Assembly (NCBI GenBank): GCA_963972525.1
Contig: CAXAUZ010000003.1
Coordinates: forward strand, 205,526-269,525
Direction: 5' to 3'
Length of the DNA stretch: 64,000 nt
From: Salinilacustrithrix sp003476595
GTDB taxonomy: Bacteria; Actinomycetota; Acidimicrobiia; Acidimicrobiales; Salinilacustritrichaceae
Below, one piece after another: positions 23,794-31,982 of the stretch. Numbering within the stretch: the first letter of the stretch is position 1; every line of letters begins with the position of its first letter. A program made the translations under genes and the position numbers. The notes under the pieces were generated by a model, which saw only the letters and a program-made list of their open reading frames with translations, was not told the DNA's origin and did no database searches.

Positions 23794-25976
23794 ACCTCAA
23801 CCCGCCCGGCGAGCACGAGCTGCTGATCTTCTGGGTCGGCCTCGTCGTCGTGGTCGCCCTGGCACGTGGGCTCGGTCTCGTCGCCCGCAAGGTCGGCCAA
23901 CCAGCAGTCATCGGTGAGCTCGCGGCGGGCATCGTCCTCGGACCGTCCGTGCTCGGCCGCCTCGCACCGGACGCGTTCGAGTGGCTCTTCCCGGCCGACG
24001 ACGTCCAGACCGCCATGCTCTTCACCGTCGCGTGGCTCGGCGTGGTGATGCTGCTCGTGGTCACCGGCTACGAGACGGACCTGGCCCTCATCCGCAGGCT
24101 CGGCCGCGCCGCGGGCATCGTGTCCACCGGCAGCCTCGTCGTCCCCATGGTCTTCGGGCTCGGCGTCGGCCTCGTCATGCCGTCGCTCTTCCTCGGCGAG
24201 TCCGGCGACCGCACCGTCTTCGCCCTGTTCCTGGCCGCCGCGCTCTCCATCTCGTCGCTGCCGGTGATCGCCAAGATCCTCAGCGAGATGGGCTTCATGC
24301 GCCGCGACTTCGGCCAGCTCACGCTGGCTGCCGGCATGGCCAACGACGTCGTCGGCTGGGTGCTGCTCGGCATCGTCGCCGGCCTGGCCCAGGCGGGCTC
24401 GATCGAGATCGGCGCGATCCTCACCACGCTCGCCGGCCTCGCCCTGTTCTTCGGCCTCGCCTTCACGATCGGCCAGCGGGCGCTCGACTGGGGCTTGAAG
24501 CTGCTGCTGGTCAACCGGGCTCCGGTGCACGCCGCCACCGGCCTCGTGATCCTCTTCGCCCTCGCGGCCGGCGCCATCACCCAGTGGCTCGGCGTGGAGG
24601 CGGTGCTCGGCGCGTTCGTCGCCGGCGTCCTCCTCGGTCGCAGCCGCCTGCGCAGCCACAAGGTCATCGAGCCGGTCGAGTCGCTGACCACGACCTTCCT
24701 CGCCCCCGTCTTCTTCGCCACCGCCGGCCTGCGCGTCGACCTCGGCCTGCTCGGCGACCCGGAGGTGCTGCTCTGGGCCGGCATCGTCCTCGCCGCCGCC
24801 AGCCTGGCCAAGTTCGCCGGCTCCCTGGCCGCCGCCAAGATCGCCGGCCTGCCCAACCGGGAGGGCGCGGCCCTCGGCATCGGCCTCAACGCCCGCGGCG
24901 CCCTCGAGATCGTCATCGCCACGGTCGGTCTGTCGCTGGGCGTGCTGAACCAGGCGTCCTACACCGTCATCGTGCTCATGGCGCTGGCGACCTCCATGGC
25001 GGCACCGCCCCTGCTGCGCCGGGTGCTGTCCGGCTGGGCCGGCACGGACGAGGAGCAGGAGCGCCTCCTGCGCGAGGAGACGCTCGCCGCCAACATCATC
25101 GTGCGCGACGAGCCGGTGCTGATCCCCACCCGGGGCGGCATGAACTCGATCATGGCGGCCCAGCTGGTCGACCTCGCCTGGCCCAAGGAGGTCGGGGTCA
25201 CCCTCGCCACCGTCGACGCCACCGGCGACGCGCCGAACCTGCGGGTGCTCGAGGACGTGCTGCACCTGCGCAGCGTGGAGCGACGCCTCCTCGGCGACGA
25301 CGACGTCGTCGACGCGCTCGTCGAGGAGCTGCGGCTCGGGTACGGCACGGCCGTCATCGGCACGTCGTCCCCCGACGGCGACCGCGTCCTCTCGCCCATC
25401 GCGGAGGAGCTCGCCCTGCGCAGCCCGGTGCCCGTCACCGTCGTGCGGCGCGGCCTCGACGTCACCAGCCGCCTGCCACCGGCCTACGGGCGGGTCCTGA
25501 TCCCGGTCACGGGGACGCCGTCGTCGATCGCGGCTCAGGAGGTCGGCCTGGCCATCAGCGGGGCGATCGGCACCGAGGCGATCCTCACCCACGTCGTCCA
25601 CCACGACGGCGGCGAGGAGCCCGACGACGACGCCACCCGCCGGACCCGCCGGTGGGGCGGTCCCGACGTGCTCCACCGGGGCGGGGACAGCACGCGCATC
25701 GCCGGTCAGCAGATGCTCGACGACGCCGCCGCCCGGGCCGCCACCGTCGGGGCCCGCGCCATCACCGCGATCACCGACGCCGAGTCCACGGCCGCCGGCA
25801 TCCTCCAGCTGGTCGAGCTGCACGAGACCGACCTGGTCATCGTGGGCGCCACCCGGCGCGACGTCGACGGTCGACTGTTCCTCGGCCACACCGTGGAGCG
25901 CCTGCTGCGCCGCTGCGGCGCCACCATCGTGGTCGTCGTGTCGCCGTCGGACCGCAGCGGCCCGCCCGACGCCTGA
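23790..25976 (+). CDS. CPA2-type cation:proton antiporter with C-terminal universal-stress domains
   Basis: 728 residues. Residues 8-400 are a Na+/H+ exchanger domain with about 12 spans: ARKVGQPAVIGELAAGIVLGPSVLG, ISSLPVIAKILSEMGF, ANDVVGWVLLG (carrying the ion-binding Asp), EAVLGAFVAGVLLGRSRLR and LGIGLNARGALEIVIATVGL. From about 440 the cytoplasmic part has two UspA-like domains (VLIPTRGGMNSIMAAQLVDLA; RVLIPVTGTPSSIAAQEVGLA to VGATRRDVDGRLFLGHTVERLL), which suggests control by nucleotide or stress state. It is divergent from mnhA, so the two antiporter systems may share regulation. ATG 23790 is set by the membrane domain start. Confidence 0.94.
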   Translation: MNLNPPGEHELLIFWVGLVVVVALARGLGLVARKVGQPAVIGELAAGIVLGPSVLGRLAPDAFEWLFPADDVQTAMLFTVAWLGVVMLLVVTGYETDLALIRRLGRAAGIVSTGSLVVPMVFGLGVGLVMPSLFLGESGDRTVFALFLAAALSISSLPVIAKILSEMGFMRRDFGQLTLAAGMANDVVGWVLLGIVAGLAQAGSIEIGAILTTLAGLALFFGLAFTIGQRALDWGLKLLLVNRAPVHAATGLVILFALAAGAITQWLGVEAVLGAFVAGVLLGRSRLRSHKVIEPVESLTTTFLAPVFFATAGLRVDLGLLGDPEVLLWAGIVLAAASLAKFAGSLAAAKIAGLPNREGAALGIGLNARGALEIVIATVGLSLGVLNQASYTVIVLMALATSMAAPPLLRRVLSGWAGTDEEQERLLREETLAANIIVRDEPVLIPTRGGMNSIMAAQLVDLAWPKEVGVTLATVDATGDAPNLRVLEDVLHLRSVERRLLGDDDVVDALVEELRLGYGTAVIGTSSPDGDRVLSPIAEELALRSPVPVTVVRRGLDVTSRLPPAYGRVLIPVTGTPSSIAAQEVGLAISGAIGTEAILTHVVHHDGGEEPDDDATRRTRRWGGPDVLHRGGDSTRIAGQQMLDDAAARAATVGARAITAITDAESTAAGILQLVELHETDLVIVGATRRDVDGRLFLGHTVERLLRRCGATIVVVVSPSDRSGPPDA

Positions 25977-26021
25977 CCTTCTGGCAGCCGCTGCGGAACG
26001 GCGCAGGGTGGTTCCGAGCAG

Positions 26022-26663
26022 TCAGTCCTTGGTGGCCGAGTACTCCGTCAGCCGGGCCATCACCGCGTCGCCGGCCTTCTCCACGCTCCCGGCGTCGAAC
26101 GGCGGCTGCGGGTCGTACTCGATCATGAGCTGCATCGCCCGGGCCGCGTCGGCGTCCACCAGCAGCTCGGCGAGGCGCAGCGCCATGTCGATGCCCGCGG
26201 ACACGCCGGCGGCGGTGATGATGCGCCGGTCGAGGTGCTCGACCACGCGCTGGCCGGTGGGCTCGGCGCCGGTCTTGCGCAGGATCTCGTAGGCGCTCCA
26301 GTGCGTGGTGGCGGTGAGGCCGTCGAGCAGGCCGGCGGCGCCGAGCACGAGCGACCCGGTGCACACCGAGGTGGTGTAGCGGCTGGTCTCGTGGGCGGTG
26401 CGGAGCCAGTCGTGGATGGCGGATCCCTCGGCCATCAACGCCCGGGTGCCCACGCCGCCCGGCACGACCACGACGTCGGGGTCCGGCACGTCGTCGCAGG
26501 TGGCATCGACGCGGAGCCCGAGGAAGCCGTTCTCGCTGCGCACCTCGCCGGTCCGCTCGCCGACGAAGGTCACGGTGGCGTCGGGCAGGCGCTGGAGCAC
26601 CTCGTAGGGGCCGATGGCGTCGAGCGCGGTGAGGCGGGGGAACAGGGCGATGGCGATCTGCAC
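26022..26663 (-). CDS. DJ-1/PfpI family protein
   Basis: 213 residues of class I glutamine amidotransferase-like fold. IAIALFPRLTALDAIGPYEVL at the start carries the conserved Glu, VVVVPGGVGTRALM lies in the middle, and YTTSVCTGSLVLGAAGLLDG has the nucleophilic Cys in the elbow, followed by ATTHWSAYE. This matches the cyclohexyl-isocyanide hydratase / transcription-regulator-like subgroup, but no helix-turn-helix follows, so it is a stand-alone enzyme-like protein. GTG at 26663 has AGGA about 8 nt upstream. Convergent with the antiporter gene and divergent from the dienelactone hydrolase. Confidence 0.9.
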   Translation of the reverse strand: MQIAIALFPRLTALDAIGPYEVLQRLPDATVTFVGERTGEVRSENGFLGLRVDATCDDVPDPDVVVVPGGVGTRALMAEGSAIHDWLRTAHETSRYTTSVCTGSLVLGAAGLLDGLTATTHWSAYEILRKTGAEPTGQRVVEHLDRRIITAAGVSAGIDMALRLAELLVDADAARAMQLMIEYDPQPPFDAGSVEKAGDAVMARLTEYSATKD

Positions 26664-26692
26664 GACCGGATCCTGCCCCGCCACCCCAGGGA

Positions 26693-26739
26693 AAATCTCG
26701 TGGATACGTCCCACCGGTGGTGACCGATCCACGAGATTT
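26693..26739. promoter_or_regulatory. Large dyad in the divergent promoter region
   Basis: Arms AAATCTCGTGGAT (26693-26705) and ATCCACGAGATTT (26727-26739) are perfect 13-bp complements. At their centre is the palindrome CCACCGGTGG (26711-26720). The dyad lies 30 bp upstream of the DJ-1 start and 12 bp upstream of the dlh -10 box. An operator for both genes, or a mobile hairpin, are the main readings. Confidence 0.6.
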
Positions 26740-26750
26740 CCGATCGGGGG

Positions 26751-26756
26751 TAGGTT
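26751..26756 (+). promoter_or_regulatory. -10 box of leaderless dienelactone hydrolase promoter
   Basis: TAGGTT followed by 7 nt and ATG at 26764; no ribosome binding site. Confidence 0.5.
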
Positions 26757-26763
26757 CCGACCC

Positions 26764-27459
26764 ATGGCTGAGATGGTTGAGTTCGCGAGCAACGGCAACG
26801 ACGCACGGGGCTACCTGGTCCTGCCCGAGGCGGGCACCGGCCCGGGCGTGATCGTGGTCCAGGAGTGGTGGGGCCTCGACTCGGGCACCAAGGAGATGGC
26901 CGATCGCCTGGCGGCGGCCGGCTTCGTCGCGCTGGCGCCCGACCTGTACCACGGCGAGCTGGCTGCCCACGACGAGATGGACAAGGCCGGCGAGCTCATG
27001 CAGAGCCTGCCCATCGACCGGGCCGCCCGGGACATGAGCGGCGCCGTGGACTTCCTCGCCGACCACCAGGCCACCACCGGCGACGGCATCGGCGTGGTCG
27101 GGTTCTGCATGGGCGGCATGCTCACGTTCGTGCTCGCCGCCGAGCGCCCGGACAAGGTGAAGGCGGCCGTGCCCTTCTACGGCTTCCCGCCCATCGAGGA
27201 CGGCCCCGCCGACCTGTCGAAGATCGAGGCGTCGATCCAGGGCCACATGGCCGAGCACGACGACTTCTTCCCGCCGGACCAGGCCGCGGCGCTCGAGGCC
27301 CACCTGTTGAGCCTCGGCAAGGACGTCGAGATCACCGTCCACGAGGGCACCGGCCACGCCTTCATGGCGCCGCACAACGCGCTCGGCACCCAGCAGCCCG
27401 AGAAGGTCGCCGAGATCTGGCCCAAGGTCACCGAGTTCCTCCACGACAAGCTCGATTGA
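26764..27459 (+). CDS. Dienelactone hydrolase family protein
   Basis: 231 residues. Catalytic triad: Cys in VVGFCMGGMLTF (about residue 117), Asp in HMAEHDDFF and His in HEGTGHAFMAP (about residue 200). The QEWWGLDSGTKEMADRLAAAGF start, with the Glu that activates the Cys, marks the family. These enzymes hydrolyse dienelactones of the chlorocatechol pathway or related esters; no aromatic-degradation genes are adjacent, so the substrate is open. The ATG at 26764 is fixed by the family start and by the leaderless box. Followed by a long hairpin. Confidence 0.93.
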   Translation: MAEMVEFASNGNDARGYLVLPEAGTGPGVIVVQEWWGLDSGTKEMADRLAAAGFVALAPDLYHGELAAHDEMDKAGELMQSLPIDRAARDMSGAVDFLADHQATTGDGIGVVGFCMGGMLTFVLAAERPDKVKAAVPFYGFPPIEDGPADLSKIEASIQGHMAEHDDFFPPDQAAALEAHLLSLGKDVEITVHEGTGHAFMAPHNALGTQQPEKVAEIWPKVTEFLHDKLD

Positions 27460-27464
27460 CCCCA

Positions 27465-27516
27465 CGTTCTGGCCTACGGACTCCCTCGCATGCGAGGGAA
27501 TCCGTAGGCCAGAACG
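27465..27516. terminator. 52-bp near-perfect palindrome after the dienelactone hydrolase gene
   Basis: Outer arms of 16 bp, 27465-27480 and 27501-27516 (GTTCTGGCCTACGGA with TCCGTAGGCCAGAAC), enclose the 16-bp palindrome CCCTCGCATGCGAGGG (27483-27498); only the C27481/A27500 pair mismatches. It starts 6 bp after the stop codon. No T-run follows. Terminator is the simplest reading; it could also be a dispersed hairpin element. Confidence 0.65.
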
Positions 27517-27552
27517 CTTCAGTGGGGCGGTGCTGGTGCCGATGGGGGTGAG

Positions 27553-27990
27553 GTGAGCACGTCGCTGCACCCCGTCTGGCTGTCGCACCACTCCGAGCAC
27601 GAGGCCGACCGCTGCGTACGCGTCGGGCGGGCGCACGTGTGCCGCCGGTGCTCGGCGATGTTCGTGGGCTTCGTCCCGGCCGTGGCGCTGCTGCTGTCGC
27701 CCTGGCGAGACTCCCTCCAGGCGGGAGACTTCGGCCTGGTGCTCGCGCTGACGATCGCCGCCGGCCTCGAGTTCGCCCAGGTCGCCCGGGGGCAGATGGA
27801 CTACAGCGCCCGGCGGGTGCTCGTGCTGAGCCCGTTCGCCGGCATGGTCCTGGCCTGGCTCGGCGTGACCGGGGTGCGCGACGGCCTCGGCCCGGTCCAC
27901 TTCGTCCTCACCGGCGTCGCTGCGGCCCTGCTCGGGCTGCTCCTCGTCCGGTCCCGCACCCACCACGGAGCGCTCGCGCAGCAGCCGTAG
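27553..27990 (+). CDS. Small membrane protein with N-terminal His/Cys motif (DUF2085-like)
   Basis: 145 residues. The first 35 residues carry SHHSEHEADRC followed by HVCRRCSAMFVGF, a His/Cys arrangement that could bind a metal. Three or four membrane spans follow (VPAVALLLSP; FGLVLALTIAAGLEFAQVA; RVLVLSPFAGMVLAWLG; FVLTGVAAALLGLLLV). It resembles small DUF2085-type membrane proteins, but the match is only partial. Function unknown. GTG at 27553 follows a GGGGGTGAG stretch. Its TAG stop lies inside the galE -10 box. Confidence 0.65.
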   Translation: MSTSLHPVWLSHHSEHEADRCVRVGRAHVCRRCSAMFVGFVPAVALLLSPWRDSLQAGDFGLVLALTIAAGLEFAQVARGQMDYSARRVLVLSPFAGMVLAWLGVTGVRDGLGPVHFVLTGVAAALLGLLLVRSRTHHGALAQQP

Positions 27991-27993
27991 GCT
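27988..27993 (+). promoter_or_regulatory. -10 box of leaderless galE promoter overlapping an upstream stop codon
   Basis: TAGGCT, whose first three bases are the TAG stop of the preceding gene, is followed by 8 nt and the galE ATG at 28002. Confidence 0.45.
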
Positions 27994-28001
27994 CGGCCGC
28001 C

Positions 28002-29072
28002 ATGGTCGACCCCGCGCCCACCGGCACCGTCCTCGTCACGGGGGGCGCCGGCTACATCGGCTCCCACACCTGCGTGCAGCTGCTCGAGGCCGGATCGCGG
28101 GTGGTCGTGGTCGACAACCTCGACAACGCCTCGCCCGTCGCCATCGACCGGGTGCGCGAGCTCGCCGGCCTCGCCGCCGACGATCCCCGCCTCACGTTCC
28201 ACGTGCTCGACCTTCGCGACGGCGCCGCGATCGAGGCGCTCCTGCGGGACGACCCGGTGGACTCCGTGATCCACTTCGCCGGCCGCAAGGCGGTGGGGGA
28301 GTCCGTCGAGCAACCCCTCGCCTACTACGACCACAACCTGGTCGGCACCACGAACCTGGTGAAGGCGATGGAGGCGGCCGGGGTGCGGGACCTGGTCTTC
28401 TCCTCCAGCTGCACCGTCTACGGCGAGCCCGACGAGGTGCCGATCACCGAGGCCGCCCCGGTCGGCGCCATCAACCCCTACGGCCGCACGAAGCTCTTCA
28501 TCGAGGAGCTCCTGCGCGACGTCGCCGCCGCGGGTGCGCTCGAGGGGCGACGGCCGTGGCGCATCGCGCTGCTGCGCTACTTCAACCCGGTCGGCGCGCA
28601 CGCCAGCGGCCGCATCGGGGAGGACCCGGCCGGCATCCCCAACAACCTGATGCCCTTCATCATGCAGGTCGCGGTGGGACGCCACGACCGGCTGCGGGTG
28701 TTCGGCGACGACTACGACACGCCCGACGGCACCTGCATCCGCGACTACATCCACGTGGTCGACCTGGCCGACGCCCACCTCGCCGCCCTGCGGGCCCTGC
28801 CCCGCGTCGAGGGCTGCCGGGCCGTGAACGTCGGTACCGGCACGGGCTCGTCGGTCCTCGAGGTGCTCGCGGCCGCCGAGCGGGCCGTTGGGCACGACAT
28901 CCCCCACGAGGTGGTGGGGCGACGGGCGGGCGACGCGCCGTGCGTGTTCGCCGACACGACCCTGGCCACGGAGCTGCTCGGGTGGTCGCCCTCGCGCACG
29001 CTCGACGACATGTGCGCCGACCACTGGCGCTGGCAGCGGGAGAACCCCGACGGCTTCGGGACGACCCCATGA
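28002..29072 (+). CDS. galE: UDP-glucose 4-epimerase
   Basis: 356-residue NAD-dependent extended SDR. Rossmann motif VLVTGGAGYIGSHTCVQLLEAG at residues 9-30, DNLDNASPVAIDRV, IHFAGRKAVGESVEQPLAYYDHN, catalytic SSSCTVYG and YGRTK (YxxxK), and the substrate segment RYFNPVGAHASGRIGEDP with NNLMPFIMQVAVG. It interconverts UDP-glucose and UDP-galactose for cell-surface polysaccharides. Length is normal. It overlaps the downstream Nudix gene by 4 bp (ATGA). Confidence 0.95.
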   Translation: MVDPAPTGTVLVTGGAGYIGSHTCVQLLEAGSRVVVVDNLDNASPVAIDRVRELAGLAADDPRLTFHVLDLRDGAAIEALLRDDPVDSVIHFAGRKAVGESVEQPLAYYDHNLVGTTNLVKAMEAAGVRDLVFSSSCTVYGEPDEVPITEAAPVGAINPYGRTKLFIEELLRDVAAAGALEGRRPWRIALLRYFNPVGAHASGRIGEDPAGIPNNLMPFIMQVAVGRHDRLRVFGDDYDTPDGTCIRDYIHVVDLADAHLAALRALPRVEGCRAVNVGTGTGSSVLEVLAAAERAVGHDIPHEVVGRRAGDAPCVFADTTLATELLGWSPSRTLDDMCADHWRWQRENPDGFGTTP

Positions 29073-29530
29073 GGGGCAGCGGCGACGGCTTCGTCCGCTG
29101 CAGCGACGGCCACGTCCGGTGGGGCCGCTTCGGGGCGGCCGGCGTGCTGTTCGTGCACCGGGAGGCCGACGGCGTCCACGTGCTGCTGCAGAAGCGCTCG
29201 CAGTGGGCCCACGAGGGCGGCACCTGGTCGGTGTCCGGCGGGGCCCTCGACGAGGGGGAGACCCCGGCGGAGGCGGCCCTGCGGGAGGCGAGCGAGGAGG
29301 TCGGGGAGATCCCGGGGCATCGCTTCATCGGCGAGTACGTCTTCGCTCCGGCCGACGACTGGTCCTACACCACGGTCGTGGTCGAGGTGGACGGCCGCTT
29401 CGGCTTCAGCGCCAACTTCGAGACCGACGCCGTGGGTTGGTTCCGCCTCGACGAGGTCGACGGGCTCCCGGTGCACGCCGGGTTCGCCGCGGCCTGGCCG
29501 GCGCTGCGCCGCATCGTCGAAGGGGGTTGA
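29069..29530 (+). CDS. Nudix hydrolase
   Basis: 153 residues. The Nudix box is complete at about 57-79: GGALDEGETPAEAALREASE then EVGEI (GX5EX7REUXEEXGU). VLLQKRSQWAHEGGTWSVSGG precedes it, as in pyrophosphohydrolases cleaving nucleoside-diphosphate derivatives. Coupling to galE through an ATGA overlap suggests a nucleotide-sugar or dinucleotide substrate, but this is inference. The N-terminal FVRCSDGHVRWGRFGAAGVLF is family-like. Confidence 0.93.
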   Translation: MRGSGDGFVRCSDGHVRWGRFGAAGVLFVHREADGVHVLLQKRSQWAHEGGTWSVSGGALDEGETPAEAALREASEEVGEIPGHRFIGEYVFAPADDWSYTTVVVEVDGRFGFSANFETDAVGWFRLDEVDGLPVHAGFAAAWPALRRIVEGG

Positions 29531-29533
29531 GGT

Positions 29534-29574
29534 CCCGGGTTCTGTGCGCGACGGTCTCGTGGAAGGAACCCGGG
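29534..29574 (+). promoter_or_regulatory. Inverted repeat in the infC leader
   Basis: CCCGGGTTC (29534-29542) and GAACCCGGG (29566-29574) are 9-bp complements 53 bp before the infC start. It may be the terminator of the Nudix gene or a structure in the infC leader. Confidence 0.5.
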
Positions 29575-29626
29575 TGCGCCTCCGGCGCGACCCATCCCTG
29601 ACGCACCACCACGAGGAGAACGAACC

Positions 29627-30181
29627 ATCGCACGTCGCACGCCCTTCGCCCGCCGCCCTGAGAGCAAGCACCGCATCAACGGCGACATCCGCGCCGAGCG
29701 GGTCCGCTTGATCGATGAGACCGGGGAGCAGGTGGGCGAGATGCCGCTGCCGGCCGCGCTCGAGGCTTCCCGCCGGGCCGGGCTGGACCTGGTCGAGGTC
29801 GCCCCGGAGGCCCGCCCGCCGGTGGTCCGGATCATGGACCACGGCAAGTACGAGTACGAGCAGTCGGTGAAGGCCCGGTCGAAGAAGAAGCGCAGCGGCG
29901 GCGGCGTCAAGGAGATGAAGTACCGCCCCAACATCGGTGACCACGACTTCGCCACCAAGACCCGCAAGGTGGCCGACTTCCTCACCAAGGGCAACAAGGT
30001 GAAGCTCACCGTGTGGCTCCGGGGCCGTGAGCGCTCCATGCCCGGCCTCGCCGAGGACGTGGTCGAACGGGTCGTGACCGAGGTCGACGACATGGTCGAC
30101 GACGACGTGAACGTGGAAGCGCCCGTGCGCGGCGACGGTCCGCAGCGATCGGCCGTCATCGCCACGTCGCCCGGCGACTGA
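29627..30181 (+). CDS. infC: Translation initiation factor IF-3, ATC start codon
   Basis: 184 residues. The family N-terminal ARRTPFARRPESKHRINGDI begins only if translation starts at ATC 29627, 8 nt after GAGGAG; no ATG, GTG or TTG lies in the right place. Non-canonical AUU/AUC starts are the known means by which IF-3 represses its own mRNA. The N-domain (VRLIDETGEQVGEMPLPAAL, DLVEVAPEARPPVVRIMDHG KYEYEQ) and linker are normal. The C-domain has VKEMKYRPNIGDHDFATKTR and LTVWLRGRERSMPGLAEDVV, but ends with an unusual acidic VDDMVDDDVNVEAPVR tail. The usual rpmI and rplT partners are missing; the next gene is on the other strand. Confidence 0.93.
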   Translation: MARRTPFARRPESKHRINGDIRAERVRLIDETGEQVGEMPLPAALEASRRAGLDLVEVAPEARPPVVRIMDHGKYEYEQSVKARSKKKRSGGGVKEMKYRPNIGDHDFATKTRKVADFLTKGNKVKLTVWLRGRERSMPGLAEDVVERVVTEVDDMVDDDVNVEAPVRGDGPQRSAVIATSPGD

Positions 30182-30187
30182 ACCGGG

Positions 30188-31903
30188 TCAGCCCAGGGTG
30201 CCGCGGACGTCCTCGGCACCGAGCCGTCGGGCATCCGCCGTGCGGTCGTCGACGGCCTGCTGGCTCTCCCGCTCGGCCTCGACGCGCTTGTCGTAGCTGT
30301 CGATCTCACGGGCGACGGTGGCTTCGTCCCAGCCGAGGGCGTCGGCCATGATCGCGGCGACCACGCGCGCTGCGCTGACGCCCCGGTCGGGCGACTCGAT
30401 CGAGAGGCGGGTGCGACGGGTCAGCACGTCGTCGAGGTGCAACGCACCTTCGTGGTCCACGGCGAAGCGCGCCTCGGCCGCCAGGTAGTCGTCGGTGCCG
30501 GGCAGGCACTCGGCCATGGCCGGGTCGGTGCGGAGCAGCTCGAGCAGCACCGGGAGCTCGGAGCCGTAGCGCCCGAGCAGGCGGTCGATCCGATCGACGG
30601 GGAGCCCCGACTCGGCCGCGAGCTGGTCCCGGCGGTTGCGCATCGCCTGGTATCCGGTGGCGCCCACCAGCGGCACCGACTCCGTGCACGAGGCCGGGGC
30701 GTCGACCCCCATGGCGGCCACCGCGGCGTCGACGGCGTCGGCCGCCATCACCCGGTAGGTCGTGTACTTGCCGCCGGCCACGGACAGCAGCCCCGGGGCG
30801 ACGGTGGTGACGGCGTGCTCCCGGCTGAGCTTGGACGTGCTGTCCGACTCCCCGTGCAGCAGCGGACGCAACCCGGCGTACACGCCGACGATGTCGGCGT
30901 GCGTCAGGGCCGGGCGCAGCCACCGGTTGGCCTGCCCGAGCAGGTAGTCCAGGTCCGCCGCGCTGGCCGCCGGCCGGGCCAGGTCGAGGTTCCAGTCGGT
31001 GTCGGTGGTGCCGACCAGCCAGAAGTCCCCCCACGGGATCACGAACAGCACCGACGTGGGGGTGCGACAGATCAACCCGGCGCCGGCGTCGATGCGGTCG
31101 CGGGGCACGACGAGGTGCACGCCCTTCGATGCCCGCACCCGCAGGGCGGCGCCACCGGCCATGTCCTGGATCTCGTCGGTCCACACGCCGGTGGCGTTGA
31201 CCGTCTGGCGGCCGCGGATGTCGAGCTCGTCGTCCGTCTCGACGTCGCGCGCCCGGACACCCGTGACCCGCCCGTCCTCGCGCAGGAGGTCGACCACCTG
31301 CACCGACGCGGCCACCGCGGCGCCGTGGTGGTGGGCGGTGCGCACCAGGCTCATGGTGTGCCGGGCGTCGTCGACCTGGGCATCGGAGTAGGTGATGGCG
31401 CCGGTGAGCACGTCGTCGCGCAACGACGGGACCAGCCGCCGGGCCGCACGCTTCGACAGGTGCCGGTGGCGGGGGAGCGGGTTGGACCCGAACGCGGCGA
31501 GCGCGTCGTACAGCGCGATGCCGGCGCCGACGTAGGCCCGCTCCCAGACCCGGTGGGTGAGCGGGTAGAGGAACGTGACCGGCCGGGCCAGGTGCGGGCA
31601 CAGCCGGTTGAGCATGAGGTTCCGCTCGTGGAGCGCCTCGGTCACCAGGCCGAGCTCGAGCTGCTCGAGGTAGCGGAGGCCCCCGTGGAAGAGCTTGGAC
31701 GACCGGCTCGACGTGCCCGCCGCGAAGTCGCGCTGCTCGACGAGGGCGACCGACAGCCCTCGGGTCGCGGCATCGAGCGCCACGCCCGCACCCGTGACGC
31801 CGCCGCCGATCACGACGATGTCGAAGACCTCGTCGCGCATGCGGGCGAGGTCCTGCGCCCGCTGGCGGGCATCCATCGGCGGCACCGTGTCGACTCCGTC
31901 CAC
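30188..31903 (-). CDS. glpD: Glycerol-3-phosphate dehydrogenase (FAD-dependent)
   Basis: 571 residues. FAD motif DIVVIGGGVTGAGVALDAATRG at about 29-50, EQRDFAAGTSSRSSKLFHGGLRYL, YPLTHRVWERAYVGAG, ASKGVHLVVPRDRI, IPWGDFWLVGTTDTDW and the C-terminal DAP-type helical domain with VDHEGALHLDDVLTRRTRLSIE. It oxidises glycerol-3-phosphate to dihydroxyacetone phosphate and reduces the quinone pool at the membrane. Length and motifs are complete. The GTG at 31903 is used, with AGGAAG a few bases upstream. It converges on infC with 6 bp between stop codons. Confidence 0.96.
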   Translation of the reverse strand: MDGVDTVPPMDARQRAQDLARMRDEVFDIVVIGGGVTGAGVALDAATRGLSVALVEQRDFAAGTSSRSSKLFHGGLRYLEQLELGLVTEALHERNLMLNRLCPHLARPVTFLYPLTHRVWERAYVGAGIALYDALAAFGSNPLPRHRHLSKRAARRLVPSLRDDVLTGAITYSDAQVDDARHTMSLVRTAHHHGAAVAASVQVVDLLREDGRVTGVRARDVETDDELDIRGRQTVNATGVWTDEIQDMAGGAALRVRASKGVHLVVPRDRIDAGAGLICRTPTSVLFVIPWGDFWLVGTTDTDWNLDLARPAASAADLDYLLGQANRWLRPALTHADIVGVYAGLRPLLHGESDSTSKLSREHAVTTVAPGLLSVAGGKYTTYRVMAADAVDAAVAAMGVDAPASCTESVPLVGATGYQAMRNRRDQLAAESGLPVDRIDRLLGRYGSELPVLLELLRTDPAMAECLPGTDDYLAAEARFAVDHEGALHLDDVLTRRTRLSIESPDRGVSAARVVAAIMADALGWDEATVAREIDSYDKRVEAERESQQAVDDRTADARRLGAEDVRGTLG

Positions 31904-31982
31904 CGGGTCTTCCTACCAGCCGATCCGAGGATCCGGGATGCGACACCCGCCACCGAGGCGTACACCGCGACCCGGAACGGGG

